The notes under the pieces are model-generated. The model did not search any database, was not told the DNA's origin, and worked only from the letters and a program-made list of their open reading frames with translations. Below, in pieces: positions 22,161-29,853 of a stretch of 29,853 nucleotides of DNA; positions within the stretch are counted from its first letter, which is position 1; each line of letters opens with the position of its first letter. The stretch is taken from NCBI GenBank assembly GCA_024405255.1, contig JAKSOY010000023.1, positions 1 to 29,853 on the forward strand. Reading direction: 5' to 3'. The DNA comes from Kiritimatiellia bacterium (GTDB taxonomy: Bacteria > Verrucomicrobiota > Kiritimatiellia > RFP12 > UBA1067). The position numbers were made by a program, and so were the translations under genes.

Positions 22161-24935
22161 ATGAGAGTTTATCAGTTTGCGAAAAAGGTCGGCGCTACGA
22201 GCGCGATGGTGATGCAGTGGGCAGAAGAGTCGGAACTCGATGTCTACTCGCCGTTGTCCGAAATCGGGAGCGAGGATGAGGCCGTACTCCTTGAATGCTT
22301 CCGCAAGGTGGGACCGAAGGAAGTGAAGGCTGCCGCCGAGAAGATGGCGACCAAGCGCAAGAACAAGGCGGCGAAGGCCGTGGCGGCCTGCGTGGAAAAG
22401 AACAAGACGCAAGCGGACGAACTTGAGGCGGCGCGTCAGCGCGCCATTGCGTATTCGAAGGGTGACAAGGTCGAACTGCCGAAGCTGGGTCCTGTACCTG
22501 TTGCGGCAAGGCCGGCGGAAGCCCCTGCGCCTGTTCCGAGCGAAGAGCCCGTCTCCGCGCCAGAACCAGAAGTCGTTGAAAAGCCGGCGCCGAAGGCCGA
22601 GGAGCCGAAGGTGGAAATCGGCGTGTCGCTGCCTGAATTGCCGAAGGTGAGCATCCAGGTTTCGGAAGAAGAGGACGACCTGCGGGGCGATGACTTCGAG
22701 GACGACGAAGATGTCGATGCACGCGACTATCTGCACGGAAAAGATCTCGGCAAGTCCTCCGCCAAGAAGGATGCGAAGAAAGAGAAGGACAAGGACAAAG
22801 AGAAGGAACCGACCGCGAAGCGCGAGAAGGAGACGCCCGCGAAGAAGGAACGCGAGGCGGGGCGGCGCGTGGTGGTCGAACCCGTGGACAAGAAGGCGGC
22901 GGCCCCGGTCAAGCCGGCGGCTCCTGCGGCGAAAAAGCCGGCCGTTGCGGCGGCTCCTGCGGCTCCGGCCAAGCCGGCCTCTACGCGCGTGGGTGGATTG
23001 CGTGCGGGCTTCTCGTCGGTGTCGATGAAGGTTTCGCGTCCGACGGTCCAGATCGGGGCGACGGTGGGCAAGCCCACGATCGTGACGACGAAGGTCGCGG
23101 CCCCCACGGTGACAGTGGCGCCGCCGAAGCCGACCATTTCGCTGTCCGTTTCGACGCGCGAGATCTCGATCCGCGGTGCGACCGTCGTCAAGGAACTGGC
23201 GCTGAAGCTCGGTATCCGTCCGAATCGCCTCATCGCCGACTTGATGGGCCTCAAGATTCTGGCGTCCATCAACCAGCGCGTAGAGCCCGAGGTCGCGATC
23301 AAGGTCGCGCAGAAGTATGGTTTCAAGGTCAATATCGAACATGCCCGTGACGCGGCGAACAAGAAGCCGGTGTTGAAGGCGATCGATGCGGACGACGAGA
23401 TTCCGGAGGATAAGCCCGAGGACATGTCGCCGCGTGCGCCGGTCGTGACCTTCCTTGGCCACGTCGACCACGGTAAGACGACGCTGATGGACTACATCCG
23501 CCATGCGCATGTGGCCGCCGGCGAAGCGGGTGGCATCACCCAGCAGATTTCCGCCTACCAGGTGGATGTGCAGGGACGCAAGATCACGTTCCTCGATACG
23601 CCGGGACACTCCGCGTTCAATGCGATGCGTCAGCGTGGTGCGCAGTTGACCGATATCGCGGTGATCATCATCGCGGCGGATGACGGCATCATGCCGCAGA
23701 CCGAAGAGGCGATCAAGTTCGCCCGTCAGGCCGGTGTGCAGATCATGGTCGCCATCACCAAGTGCGACAAGCCCACGGCCAATACGCAGCGTGTCAAGCA
23801 GCAGCTCCAGAAGGCGGGTCTGACGCCGGAAGAGTGGGGCGGCGACATCGTGTGCTGCGAAGTGTCGGGTGCGACGGGACAGGGCGTGGAAAACCTGCTC
23901 GAAATGATGTTGCTGCAGGCCGATGTGTTGGAACTCACGGCCAATCCGAAGCGCCGTGCGAACGGTATCGTGATCGAAGCCGAGCTCGAACAGGGATTCG
24001 GTCCGTCGGCGACGCTGCTCGTGACGGGCGGTACGCTCAAGGTGGGCGATGCGATTCTCATCGGCGAGCATTTCGGCAAGGTGCGTTCGTTGATCGACGA
24101 CCGCGGGCGCCGGATCAAGGAGGCGGCGCCTTCGACGCCGGTCAAGTGCACGGGCCTTTCGGGCGTGCCGGAAGCGGGTGCGGAATTCCGCGTGATGCTC
24201 GACGAAAAGCGTGCGCGGACGCTGGCTGAGGAGACGGCGCGTCTCCGCAAGGAGCAGGAGCTCTCCCAGACGAAGGCTCTTTCACTCGATGATTTGATGA
24301 GCCAGATGAGCGAGAGCGACAAGCGCGAGCTGAGCGTGGTCGTGAAGAGCGATACGCAGGGTTCGCTTGAGGCCATCTGCGAAGCGCTGCGTGGCATCAA
24401 GAGCACGAAGGTCGGTCTCAAGATCATCGGCACGGGGACTGGCAATGTCTCGTTGACGGACGTCAAGAGCGCGGCGGCGGGCAAGGCCGTCATCGTCGGT
24501 TTCGACATCGGTTGCGATTCGGGCGTTCAGCAGCAGGCCCGTCATGACGGCGTGCGCATCAATTCGTTCCGCATCATCTATGAATTGATCGACCACATCA
24601 AGAAGTCCATGCTGGATCTCCTGCCGCCGGAATACACCGAGAAGGTCAAAGGCCATGCGACGATCAAGGCCATTTACGACATCGGCAAGCTTGGCAAGAT
24701 CGCCGGTTCGCAGATGCTCGACGGTACGCTCGTCGCCTCGGCTCGCTACCGCATTCTCCGCGGTGCGCAAAAGGTGTGGGAAGGCAAGGTGCAGACGCTG
24801 CGTCACTTCAAGGACGAGGTCAAGGAAGTCACCGGCCAGCAGGAATGCGGTATTTGTTTCGCCAACTTCGAGAACTTCTCGGAGGGCGACACGGTGGAAT
24901 GCTACATTCTGGAAGAACTCCCCAAGTCGCTCTGA
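22161..24935 (+). CDS. infB: Translation initiation factor IF-2
   Basis: This 924-residue GTPase places fMet-tRNA on the ribosome and promotes subunit joining. The start MRVYQFAKKVG (22161) matches the conserved IF2N opening; the TTG at 22143 would only add six residues. A long Ala/Pro/Lys/Glu-rich linker (about 60-300) separates this from the second IF2N module (about 340-405). The G domain has GHVDHGKT (433-440), DTPGH (479-483) and TKCDK (533-537), the last in place of the usual NKxD. The C-terminal domains II-IV follow, ending with the fMet-tRNA-binding region (EGDTVECY). The length is typical. Confidence 0.97.
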   Translation: MRVYQFAKKVGATSAMVMQWAEESELDVYSPLSEIGSEDEAVLLECFRKVGPKEVKAAAEKMATKRKNKAAKAVAACVEKNKTQADELEAARQRAIAYSKGDKVELPKLGPVPVAARPAEAPAPVPSEEPVSAPEPEVVEKPAPKAEEPKVEIGVSLPELPKVSIQVSEEEDDLRGDDFEDDEDVDARDYLHGKDLGKSSAKKDAKKEKDKDKEKEPTAKREKETPAKKEREAGRRVVVEPVDKKAAAPVKPAAPAAKKPAVAAAPAAPAKPASTRVGGLRAGFSSVSMKVSRPTVQIGATVGKPTIVTTKVAAPTVTVAPPKPTISLSVSTREISIRGATVVKELALKLGIRPNRLIADLMGLKILASINQRVEPEVAIKVAQKYGFKVNIEHARDAANKKPVLKAIDADDEIPEDKPEDMSPRAPVVTFLGHVDHGKTTLMDYIRHAHVAAGEAGGITQQISAYQVDVQGRKITFLDTPGHSAFNAMRQRGAQLTDIAVIIIAADDGIMPQTEEAIKFARQAGVQIMVAITKCDKPTANTQRVKQQLQKAGLTPEEWGGDIVCCEVSGATGQGVENLLEMMLLQADVLELTANPKRRANGIVIEAELEQGFGPSATLLVTGGTLKVGDAILIGEHFGKVRSLIDDRGRRIKEAAPSTPVKCTGLSGVPEAGAEFRVMLDEKRARTLAEETARLRKEQELSQTKALSLDDLMSQMSESDKRELSVVVKSDTQGSLEAICEALRGIKSTKVGLKIIGTGTGNVSLTDVKSAAAGKAVIVGFDIGCDSGVQQQARHDGVRINSFRIIYELIDHIKKSMLDLLPPEYTEKVKGHATIKAIYDIGKLGKIAGSQMLDGTLVASARYRILRGAQKVWEGKVQTLRHFKDEVKEVTGQQECGICFANFENFSEGDTVECYILEELPKSL

Positions 24936-24947
24936 GGTTGTTAGTCT

Positions 24948-25340
24948 ATGGCAGTCGACCGTCTCGACAGAATCAACAGTCTTCTGAAGCGCGTGATTGG
25001 CGAATCCGTCTTTCGCGTGCTCCAAGGGGATGATGTCAATCCGGGAATGATCACCGTCACGGAAGTCGCCTGTGCGAAGGATCTGCACAATGCGACGGTG
25101 AAGGTGAGCGTGTTCGGCGAAAGCGCGGAGCAGAATCGGGTGCTGGGCCACTTGATTCGTCGGACCCATGAATTCGAGCGGATCGTCAATTCGCAGGTGC
25201 GTCTGAAATTCACGCCGCGGCTGCGGTTTGTCATCGACCATTCGCTGGAGAAGGGCGACCGTGTGCTCGCGCTGTTGAACAGCCTGGAGCAGGAAGCTGC
25301 GGCTGGGGACGAGACGCCGCCGCCGCCACCGGAGGTCTGA
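24948..25340 (+). CDS. rbfA: RbfA, 30S ribosome-binding factor
   Basis: The 130-residue protein has the KH-type RbfA fold and assists late 16S rRNA maturation in the 30S subunit. It shows the N-terminal RINSLLKRVIGESVFRVLQ helix, the TVTEVACAKDLHNATVKVSVFG strand pair typical of the family, and PRLRFVIDHSLEKGDRVLALLN, the last conserved element. A short Pro/Glu tail (PPPPPE) follows. It lies 12 bases after infB and before truB, the classical order. Confidence 0.95.
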   Translation: MAVDRLDRINSLLKRVIGESVFRVLQGDDVNPGMITVTEVACAKDLHNATVKVSVFGESAEQNRVLGHLIRRTHEFERIVNSQVRLKFTPRLRFVIDHSLEKGDRVLALLNSLEQEAAAGDETPPPPPEV

Positions 25341-25342
25341 TC

Positions 25343-26068
25343 ATGGCAAATCTCGATTCGAGGGCTTTGCTGGCGGCGGTGGACGGGATTCTGCTCGTCG
25401 ACAAGCCCGCGCAGATTTCGTCTCACGACGTGCTCAAGGCCGTCAAGACGCGTTTCAATCTCACGAAGATCGGTCATGGCGGCACCTTGGAGCCGAACGC
25501 GACGGGACTGCTTGTCCTTTTGGTCGGCGATGCAACGTGCCTCGCCAACGATGTGATGGGCGGTGATCGTGCGTATCAGGCGACAATCCAGTTGGGCCGT
25601 ACGACGAACACCCAGGATGCGGAAGGCGAGACGTTGGCTGAAAAGCCGTTCGACGCCGTGACGCGCGAGAGTCTCGAGGCGGCGTTGCCCGAATTCCGCG
25701 GGGATATTTTCCAGACGCCTCCGCCCTTTAGCGTGATGAAGCGTCCGGACCAGCCGAGCTACGGCATCGTGCCGACGGATCCGGCCGAGGCCAAGGCGCG
25801 TCTCGTGCATGTGTACCGTCTGGCGGTGACGGAATTTGCTCCGCCCCGTGTGAGCTTCGATCTGCTCTGCACGAAGGGCGTGTGCGTGCGGGCTTTGGCT
25901 CACGATCTGGGACAGATGCTGGGCTGCGGGGCCTCGCTCGCCTCGCTCCGCCGGACGAAGTGCGCGGGATTCGACGTGGCACAGGCGATGAGCTTTATGG
26001 ATGTGCTGAAACTCGATGCCGTGTCGTTCAAGTACGCGCTGCGCCCTGTGGCAGGAGCGCTTGGCTGA
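25343..26068 (+). CDS. truB: TruB, tRNA pseudouridine-55 synthase (catalytic Asp replaced by Glu)
   Basis: TruB converts U55 of tRNA to pseudouridine. The 241-residue protein shows GILLVDKPAQISSHDV at the N-terminus, the active-site loop GHGGTLEPNATGLLVL (about 45-60), PPPFSVMKRPDQPSYG (about 129-144, the SxxK/Tyr region) and VRALAHDLGQMLGCGASLASLRRT with the conserved Arg. In the active-site loop the family has GTLDPxATG, where Asp is the catalytic nucleophile; here codon 25490-25492 is GAG, giving Glu50. The protein lacks a C-terminal PUA domain, and the SxxK region is also divergent. Its stop overlaps ribF (TGATG). Confidence 0.93.
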   Translation: MANLDSRALLAAVDGILLVDKPAQISSHDVLKAVKTRFNLTKIGHGGTLEPNATGLLVLLVGDATCLANDVMGGDRAYQATIQLGRTTNTQDAEGETLAEKPFDAVTRESLEAALPEFRGDIFQTPPPFSVMKRPDQPSYGIVPTDPAEAKARLVHVYRLAVTEFAPPRVSFDLLCTKGVCVRALAHDLGQMLGCGASLASLRRTKCAGFDVAQAMSFMDVLKLDAVSFKYALRPVAGALG

Positions 26069-26910
26069 TGAATCTCGCCGTCGGTTTCTTCGACGGTGTG
26101 CATCGGGGTCACCGTCGGATTCTCGCGGGTGCCGATGCGGCGCTCACATTCCGTACGCATCCGGCGACGGTCTTTGCGCCTCAACGGGCGCCGAAGCTGT
26201 TGATGACGGTCGACAGGCGCGTCGAGGCAATCGGTTCGGCGTTGCGTTCGCACGATGCCGCGTGTGTGCGTCTGTTGGACTTTACGCCGGCGTTTGCCAG
26301 CATTCCGGCGGCCGATTTCGCGGAGGGACTTCGACGCGACTATCCGGAACTGGAGACGATTTTCTGCGGCCCCGATTGGACCTTTGGCGCCGGTGGAAAG
26401 GGGAATGCGGCGTTTTTGCAGGCACGCGGTTTTCAGGTGAGCGTGGTGCCGTTTGTCGATGTCGATGGCGCACCGGTCTCTTCGACGCGCGTGCGAAAGG
26501 CTCTTGCAGGCGGCGACCTGGCCGATGTGACCGCCTGTCTGGGAAGCCCGTGGCGCGTGGAAGGCGTCGTCGCGTCGGGCAAGGGACTGGGACGCACGTT
26601 GGGTGTGCCGACCTTGAATGTGCGCGTCCCGCCGGAACTTGTCCAGCCGCCGTATGGCGCATACGCCGTTCAGACGGTCTGGGGGCGTGCCGTGGCGAAT
26701 TGGGGTCTGGCCCCCACCCTCGGCGAGAGGGCCTGGCGTGAACCGACGCTCGAGGTCCATCTCCTTGAACAGGTTCCGCAGGAAACGCCTGCAAGCCTCT
26801 CGGTCGAGTTCCTCGCGTTTCTCCGTCCTGAACGCGCGTTTCCCACCCTTGCCGCACTTCAGCATCAGATCGCCGAAGATGTCCGTCGTGCGCGGGAGAT
26901 TCCATTTTGA
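26068..26910 (+). CDS. ribF: RibF, bifunctional riboflavin kinase / FAD synthetase
   Basis: The 280-residue protein makes FMN from riboflavin and then FAD. The start codon overlaps the truB stop (TGATG); the longer frame from 25882 lies within truB. The N-terminal adenylyltransferase has the nucleotidyl-transferase motif GFFDGVHRGH (6-15), TFRTHPATVF, and FCGPDWTFGAGGKG, then PVSSTRVRKAL. The C-terminal kinase has VVASGKGLGRTLGVPTLN (about 168-184) and NWGLAPTLGER (about 211-221), with EVHLLE near residue 230. It is shorter than typical RibF (about 305-315) because the opening is trimmed to the first strand. Confidence 0.93.
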   Translation: MNLAVGFFDGVHRGHRRILAGADAALTFRTHPATVFAPQRAPKLLMTVDRRVEAIGSALRSHDAACVRLLDFTPAFASIPAADFAEGLRRDYPELETIFCGPDWTFGAGGKGNAAFLQARGFQVSVVPFVDVDGAPVSSTRVRKALAGGDLADVTACLGSPWRVEGVVASGKGLGRTLGVPTLNVRVPPELVQPPYGAYAVQTVWGRAVANWGLAPTLGERAWREPTLEVHLLEQVPQETPASLSVEFLAFLRPERAFPTLAALQHQIAEDVRRAREIPF

Positions 26911-26913
26911 TGC

Positions 26914-26942
26914 TTGCGCAAACTCCCTGATGTTGGTAAAAT
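26914..26942 (+). promoter_or_regulatory. Possible promoter of the GHMP kinase gene
   Basis: TTGCGC (26914-26919) and TAAAAT (26937-26942) are separated by 17 bp, 32 bp before the start codon. The -10 is one base from consensus, the -35 only half matched. An AT-rich pocket at this point in an otherwise GC-rich stretch supports it. Confidence 0.4.
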
Positions 26943-26974
26943 AGCAAAAACTTCAATTGAGAAACGGGATTGAT

Positions 26975-27970
26975 ATGCTGATTCGTACTCGTTCATTCGC
27001 TCGTGCCGGGTTGCTGGGCAATCCGTCTGACGGCTATTTTGGTAAGACCGTGTCGTTTGCGTTCCGCAACTTCGCGGCCGATCTCGTGATGTACGAAACG
27101 CCCGAACTCGGATTCATCCCCAGCGATGTGGACGATGCGACGTTTGCCTCGCCGGACGAACTTCTGCGCGACATCCAGCTGTTTGGCTACTATGGCGGCA
27201 TTCGCTTGATGAAGGCCGTGGCGAAGCTGTTCTTCCTTTATTGCCGTGAACGCGGCATTGCGTTGTCGAACAAGAATTTCACCGTGCGCTACACGTCGAA
27301 CATCCCGCGGCTCGTGGGTCTTTCTGGATCTTCCGCCATTTGCACGGCGATGCTGAAGGCCCTGCAGCAATTCTACGCGGTGACGATCCCCTTGGAAGAG
27401 GCGCCCACGCTTTGTCTGGAGGCCGAACGGGACGAACTGGGTATCCAGTGCGGCTTGCAGGACCGCGTCATCCAGATGTACGAAGGGTGCGTGTTCATGG
27501 ACTTCGACCAGAAGCTGGTGGAGTCGACAGGCCATGGTCGCTACGAACGGATCGACCCGGCCTTGCTGCCCCGTCTCTATGTCGCCTACGATCCGCGCCG
27601 CGCCGAGGTCTCGGGGACCTATCACAAGAAGCTGCGCGTGCTCTTCGAAGAGAAGAAGCCGGACATCCTTGCGGCGATGAGCGAGTTCGCCGACATTGCG
27701 CAGAAGGGCCGTGACGCCCTCTTGGCCGGACGGCGCGACGAACTTCCGGCGCTGGTCAATGCGAACTTCGATTTGCGCGACCGCATCTTCAATGTCGCCC
27801 CCGCCAATCGCACGATGGTAATGACGGCGCGTTCGACCGGCGTCTCGGCGAAGTTCGCCGGCTCGGGCGGTGCGATTGTCGGAACCTACGAAGACGACGC
27901 CCAGTTCTCCCGCCTCTCGGCGGTCCTCGCCACAATCGGCTGCCAGACAATCCGTCCCGAAATCGCGTAA
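26975..27970 (+). CDS. GHMP kinase resembling plant glucuronokinase
   Basis: The 331-residue protein is a GHMP sugar kinase. Start ATG 26975 is preferred to TTG 26957. The opening RAGLLGNPSDGYFGKTVSF (about 10-28) replaces the galactokinase signature and is very similar to plant glucuronokinase (ARVGLLGNPSD...GRTIS). Further shared stretches are FGYYGGIRLM, GLSGSSA (115-121, phosphate loop), GLQDRVIQMYEGCVFMDF and KFAGSGGAIVG (294-304). Plant glucuronokinase phosphorylates D-glucuronate at C1 for UDP-glucuronate formation. Here the substrate could be glucuronate or another uronic acid or hexose; sequence reading cannot fix it. It stands alone between a possible promoter and a strong hairpin. 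Confidence 0.85.
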   Translation: MLIRTRSFARAGLLGNPSDGYFGKTVSFAFRNFAADLVMYETPELGFIPSDVDDATFASPDELLRDIQLFGYYGGIRLMKAVAKLFFLYCRERGIALSNKNFTVRYTSNIPRLVGLSGSSAICTAMLKALQQFYAVTIPLEEAPTLCLEAERDELGIQCGLQDRVIQMYEGCVFMDFDQKLVESTGHGRYERIDPALLPRLYVAYDPRRAEVSGTYHKKLRVLFEEKKPDILAAMSEFADIAQKGRDALLAGRRDELPALVNANFDLRDRIFNVAPANRTMVMTARSTGVSAKFAGSGGAIVGTYEDDAQFSRLSAVLATIGCQTIRPEIA

Positions 27971-28018
27971 TGGGTTTTCGGTTCTCGGTTCGTTCCTCGC
28001 CGAGAACCGAATGACCCA
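27971..28018. terminator. Perfect long hairpin after the GHMP kinase gene
   Basis: Arms TTCGGTTCTCGG (27977-27988) and CCGAGAACCGAA (28000-28011) are perfectly complementary over 12 bp with an 11-base loop; TGGGT (27971-27975) and ACCCA (28014-28018) extend the stem past a small bulge. It begins directly after the stop codon. No T-run follows, so termination by this stem alone is uncertain; like the one after sctU, it may be a lineage-style 3'-end structure. Confidence 0.6.
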
Positions 28019-28051
28019 ATAACTTCAGGCGCGAACAGGTTGGCGTTCAGG

Positions 28052-28873
28052 ATGCGACAGATGTTCAGATCGTCGGAAGCGTACGACCCGAGCCCCGCGC
28101 TGCGCGTACCGCAGCTTGTCCATCCCGAATGGGAGGACTATCCGACGAACACCTGGGCGTCGTGCTGGCATTCGTTATTTGACGGTTCACCGAACGATGA
28201 CCGCAGGCTGCTCGGCTGGCCGGGCCGTTTCGCTGATGTCGCTCAATATGCCGTGAACTTCTATTCCACTGGCGACGAGGCGTTGGAGCTTTCCGCGAAC
28301 AACAACCTGTGGCTCACTACGGGACTGATCGAAACCGATTGGACTCGTCCTGACTTTGCCCACCACTGCTGGCACAAGCAGGAACTGTTCAAAGGTCGCG
28401 CACAACTGTCGGAGGGTTTGGGCGGAACCACCTGGGCGGGGTGGGGATTCAATTCGATCTCCTATTCGACTTCGGTGTCCTTCGTACCCGTAACGGCCGT
28501 CAAGTACGGCGCATTGGAAGCGGCAGACCTGACGCCCGAACAGTTGAGGAACGACCCCGTTTTCAATCCTGCCCCGTCAAACATGACGAACAGCGTCATC
28601 CCGTTACTCGTCCGCGGCGCGATCCTCGCCCAAGGCATCCCCGCCCTAGCCCCGCCGACTGGGGGGACTAAATTACTTCCGCCTGTTATGTCTTTGGGAA
28701 GTAATTTTAATTTACAGCTAAATGACCAAACGACTGGGATTGAGAAACCAAATGGGTGGCCAACGCGATTTCGTTATCAAGGGTGCTGGCTTCATTCAGA
28801 CATGAAGGATATGGCGTTCTATTACACATACAAATTCTACGAGAAGGTTGTAGAGAAAGGAAGTTTGAAATGA
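28052..28873 (+). CDS. C-terminal part of an alpha/beta-hydrolase-like protein, probably 5'-truncated
   Basis: About 273 residues if read from ATG 28052 (TTG 28040 is also possible). There is no signal peptide and no good ribosome site. The sequence GWPGRFADVAQYAVNFYSTGDEALEL and a later WHKQELFKGR recall the last third of large alpha/beta-hydrolase-fold proteins common in gut Verrucomicrobia/Kiritimatiellota, whose nucleophile-containing (GxSxG) part should precede it but is absent. The end, CWLHSDMKDMAFYYTYKFYEKVVEKG, also fits that family. GC content falls sharply near 28,668, inside the gene. It may be a decayed remnant or a spare C-terminal cassette; expression is doubtful. The stop overlaps the next start (ATGA). 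Confidence 0.55.
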   Translation: MRQMFRSSEAYDPSPALRVPQLVHPEWEDYPTNTWASCWHSLFDGSPNDDRRLLGWPGRFADVAQYAVNFYSTGDEALELSANNNLWLTTGLIETDWTRPDFAHHCWHKQELFKGRAQLSEGLGGTTWAGWGFNSISYSTSVSFVPVTAVKYGALEAADLTPEQLRNDPVFNPAPSNMTNSVIPLLVRGAILAQGIPALAPPTGGTKLLPPVMSLGSNFNLQLNDQTTGIEKPNGWPTRFRYQGCWLHSDMKDMAFYYTYKFYEKVVEKGSLK

Positions 28874-29805
28874 GATCAATATTGGCGATCATAGTGTTTA
28901 TGTTTTCATTGACTGTATCGGCACGAAAGGATTTGTCTTATTGGCGGATGGTGAGAAAGGGCGTAGAGGCAAGGATCCTTCTTGCTGTGAGAGATGATTT
29001 ACAGAATCCTGTGGTTGGTGCGGTTGTTCGAGTTGCTTTTTCAAACACAACGGGGGAAGTGTCCGTTGTAGGTATGACTGACGTTCATGGAATGGTGACG
29101 ATAAGAGAAAAGACCGATGGAAACTCTATTGAAATATCGGCCAAGAAGGATGGTTATTACGATTCCTGTGTCAAATTCAGTCTAATCAAGATGGGGAAAG
29201 AACACGATATTAAAAAAGGTTTCTGGATGCCTTCCCCCTTGGAAAAGAAACTGGAATTGCGAAAAAAACGTTCCCCCATACAACCATTTTCACAAGGAGG
29301 ATTGTTTCGTATACCAATGACTAATGACTGGTGTTCGTTTGATCTTCAATCGAAAGACTGGGTGCGCCCTTATGGAAAAGGACAGACTCCTGATGTTGCA
29401 TTCAAGTATACTTGGCAAGGCGAAAAGCCCATGGAATGGAGGCGTCAGACGTTGGGGGTTAGATTCCTGGGAAATGCTCGGAATGGAGGATTCCTGTCGT
29501 CTACTGTGGAAGAAAGCAGTTTCCCTTACCTCTATCAAAGCAGTTTGCAAATGCCATATTCCCGTGAATTCGAGGATGTTTTGACACCGTTGGAACGTAA
29601 AGCGGGTATGTTGGATGGAAGTCGAGATTTTGTGTTTCGTATTCACAGTGTTACTAATGCTGCTGGCGAGATAATATCATGTCATTATGGTCGTTTCCGT
29701 CTTTTGGACTATGGACTTGAGCGTGATGGACTGGGGGCTCTTATGTTGCGGTACGATTACAATTTGAAATCATGTGATTTGAATCTTGAATTTAAGGTAC
29801 GCTGA
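28870..29805 (+). CDS. Exported protein with Ig-like/carboxypeptidase-regulatory-like module, unknown function
   Basis: The 311-residue protein starts at 28870, overlapping the previous stop (ATGA) with AAGGAAG six bases upstream; the frame opening at 28756 lies within the previous gene. A signal peptide is visible (SILAIIVFMFSLTVSA, about 3-18). Residues about 32-100 show a transthyretin/carboxypeptidase-regulatory-like pattern: VVGAVVRVAFSNTTGE, then VGMTDVHGMVTIREKTDG and ISAKKDGYY. The rest (about 110-311) is strand- and aromatic-rich with no motif I know. Base composition is clearly AT-richer than the rest of the window, and codons are correspondingly A/T-ended, a sign of different origin. 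Confidence 0.75.
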   Translation: MRSILAIIVFMFSLTVSARKDLSYWRMVRKGVEARILLAVRDDLQNPVVGAVVRVAFSNTTGEVSVVGMTDVHGMVTIREKTDGNSIEISAKKDGYYDSCVKFSLIKMGKEHDIKKGFWMPSPLEKKLELRKKRSPIQPFSQGGLFRIPMTNDWCSFDLQSKDWVRPYGKGQTPDVAFKYTWQGEKPMEWRRQTLGVRFLGNARNGGFLSSTVEESSFPYLYQSSLQMPYSREFEDVLTPLERKAGMLDGSRDFVFRIHSVTNAAGEIISCHYGRFRLLDYGLERDGLGALMLRYDYNLKSCDLNLEFKVR

Positions 29806-29853
29806 ATTCCTTTATGGTTATAGAGCGAGTAATTGTTGAGATATTGGAAGTTG

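Noticed and set aside
22011..24071. Long minus-strand open frame opposite infB
   Set aside because: Arg/His/Leu repetitive translation complementary to the IF-2 linker; no family features.
28756..28869. N-terminal extension of the last exported protein
   Set aside because: The extension lies inside the preceding gene; ATG 28870 has a ribosome site and begins a normal signal peptide.

Overview
The window is GC-rich (about 58-60 % by eye) and tightly packed. Every gene I can support is on the + strand. It holds a complete type III secretion (T3SS) gene cluster next to a nusA-infB-rbfA-truB-ribF translation block. The T3SS order partly matches Chlamydiae (SctD, YscE-like, SctF, TPR chaperone; then SctN-SctO-SctP-SctQ) and partly Yersinia (SctW, chaperone, small protein, SctV). 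Together with the verrucomicrobial/lentisphaeral look of the last genes, this suggests a bacterium of the Planctomycetes-Verrucomicrobia-Chlamydiae group, perhaps Kiritimatiellota or Lentisphaerota. That assignment is an inference; no rRNA gene is present.

Region 1 (1-19,830) is the T3SS. A good sigma-70-type promoter (74-102) precedes an ECF-type sigma factor gene. Next come a CesT-like chaperone, the outer-membrane secretin SctC, an AIM24-like protein, the gatekeeper SctW with a chaperone, a small protein in the SctX position, and the export gate SctV. They are followed by the ring protein SctD, a YscE-like co-chaperone, the needle SctF, a TPR chaperone, the inner rod SctI, the lipoprotein ring SctJ, a second TPR protein, and a small protein in the SctK position. 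The series ends with the stator SctL, ATPase SctN, stalk SctO, ruler SctP, C-ring SctQ, export channel SctR-S-T, a third CesT-like chaperone and the switch protein SctU. Gaps are short or negative, so one long transcriptional unit is likely. No translocators or obvious effectors are present.

Region 2 (19,830-20,840) separates the two blocks. It holds a long hairpin just after sctU, a nine-copy 7-bp tandem repeat, a near-consensus promoter, a short exported protein of unknown function, a second promoter, and a hairpin/T-run leader before nusA.

Region 3 (20,840-26,910) is nusA-infB-rbfA-truB-ribF, without rimP upstream. TruB carries Glu where the family has its catalytic Asp.

Region 4 (26,910-29,853) has a GHMP kinase closely resembling plant glucuronokinase, a perfect 12-bp-arm hairpin, a probably 5'-truncated alpha/beta-hydrolase-like gene whose base composition drops sharply near 28,668, and an AT-rich gene for an exported protein with an Ig-like/carboxypeptidase-regulatory-like N-terminal module.
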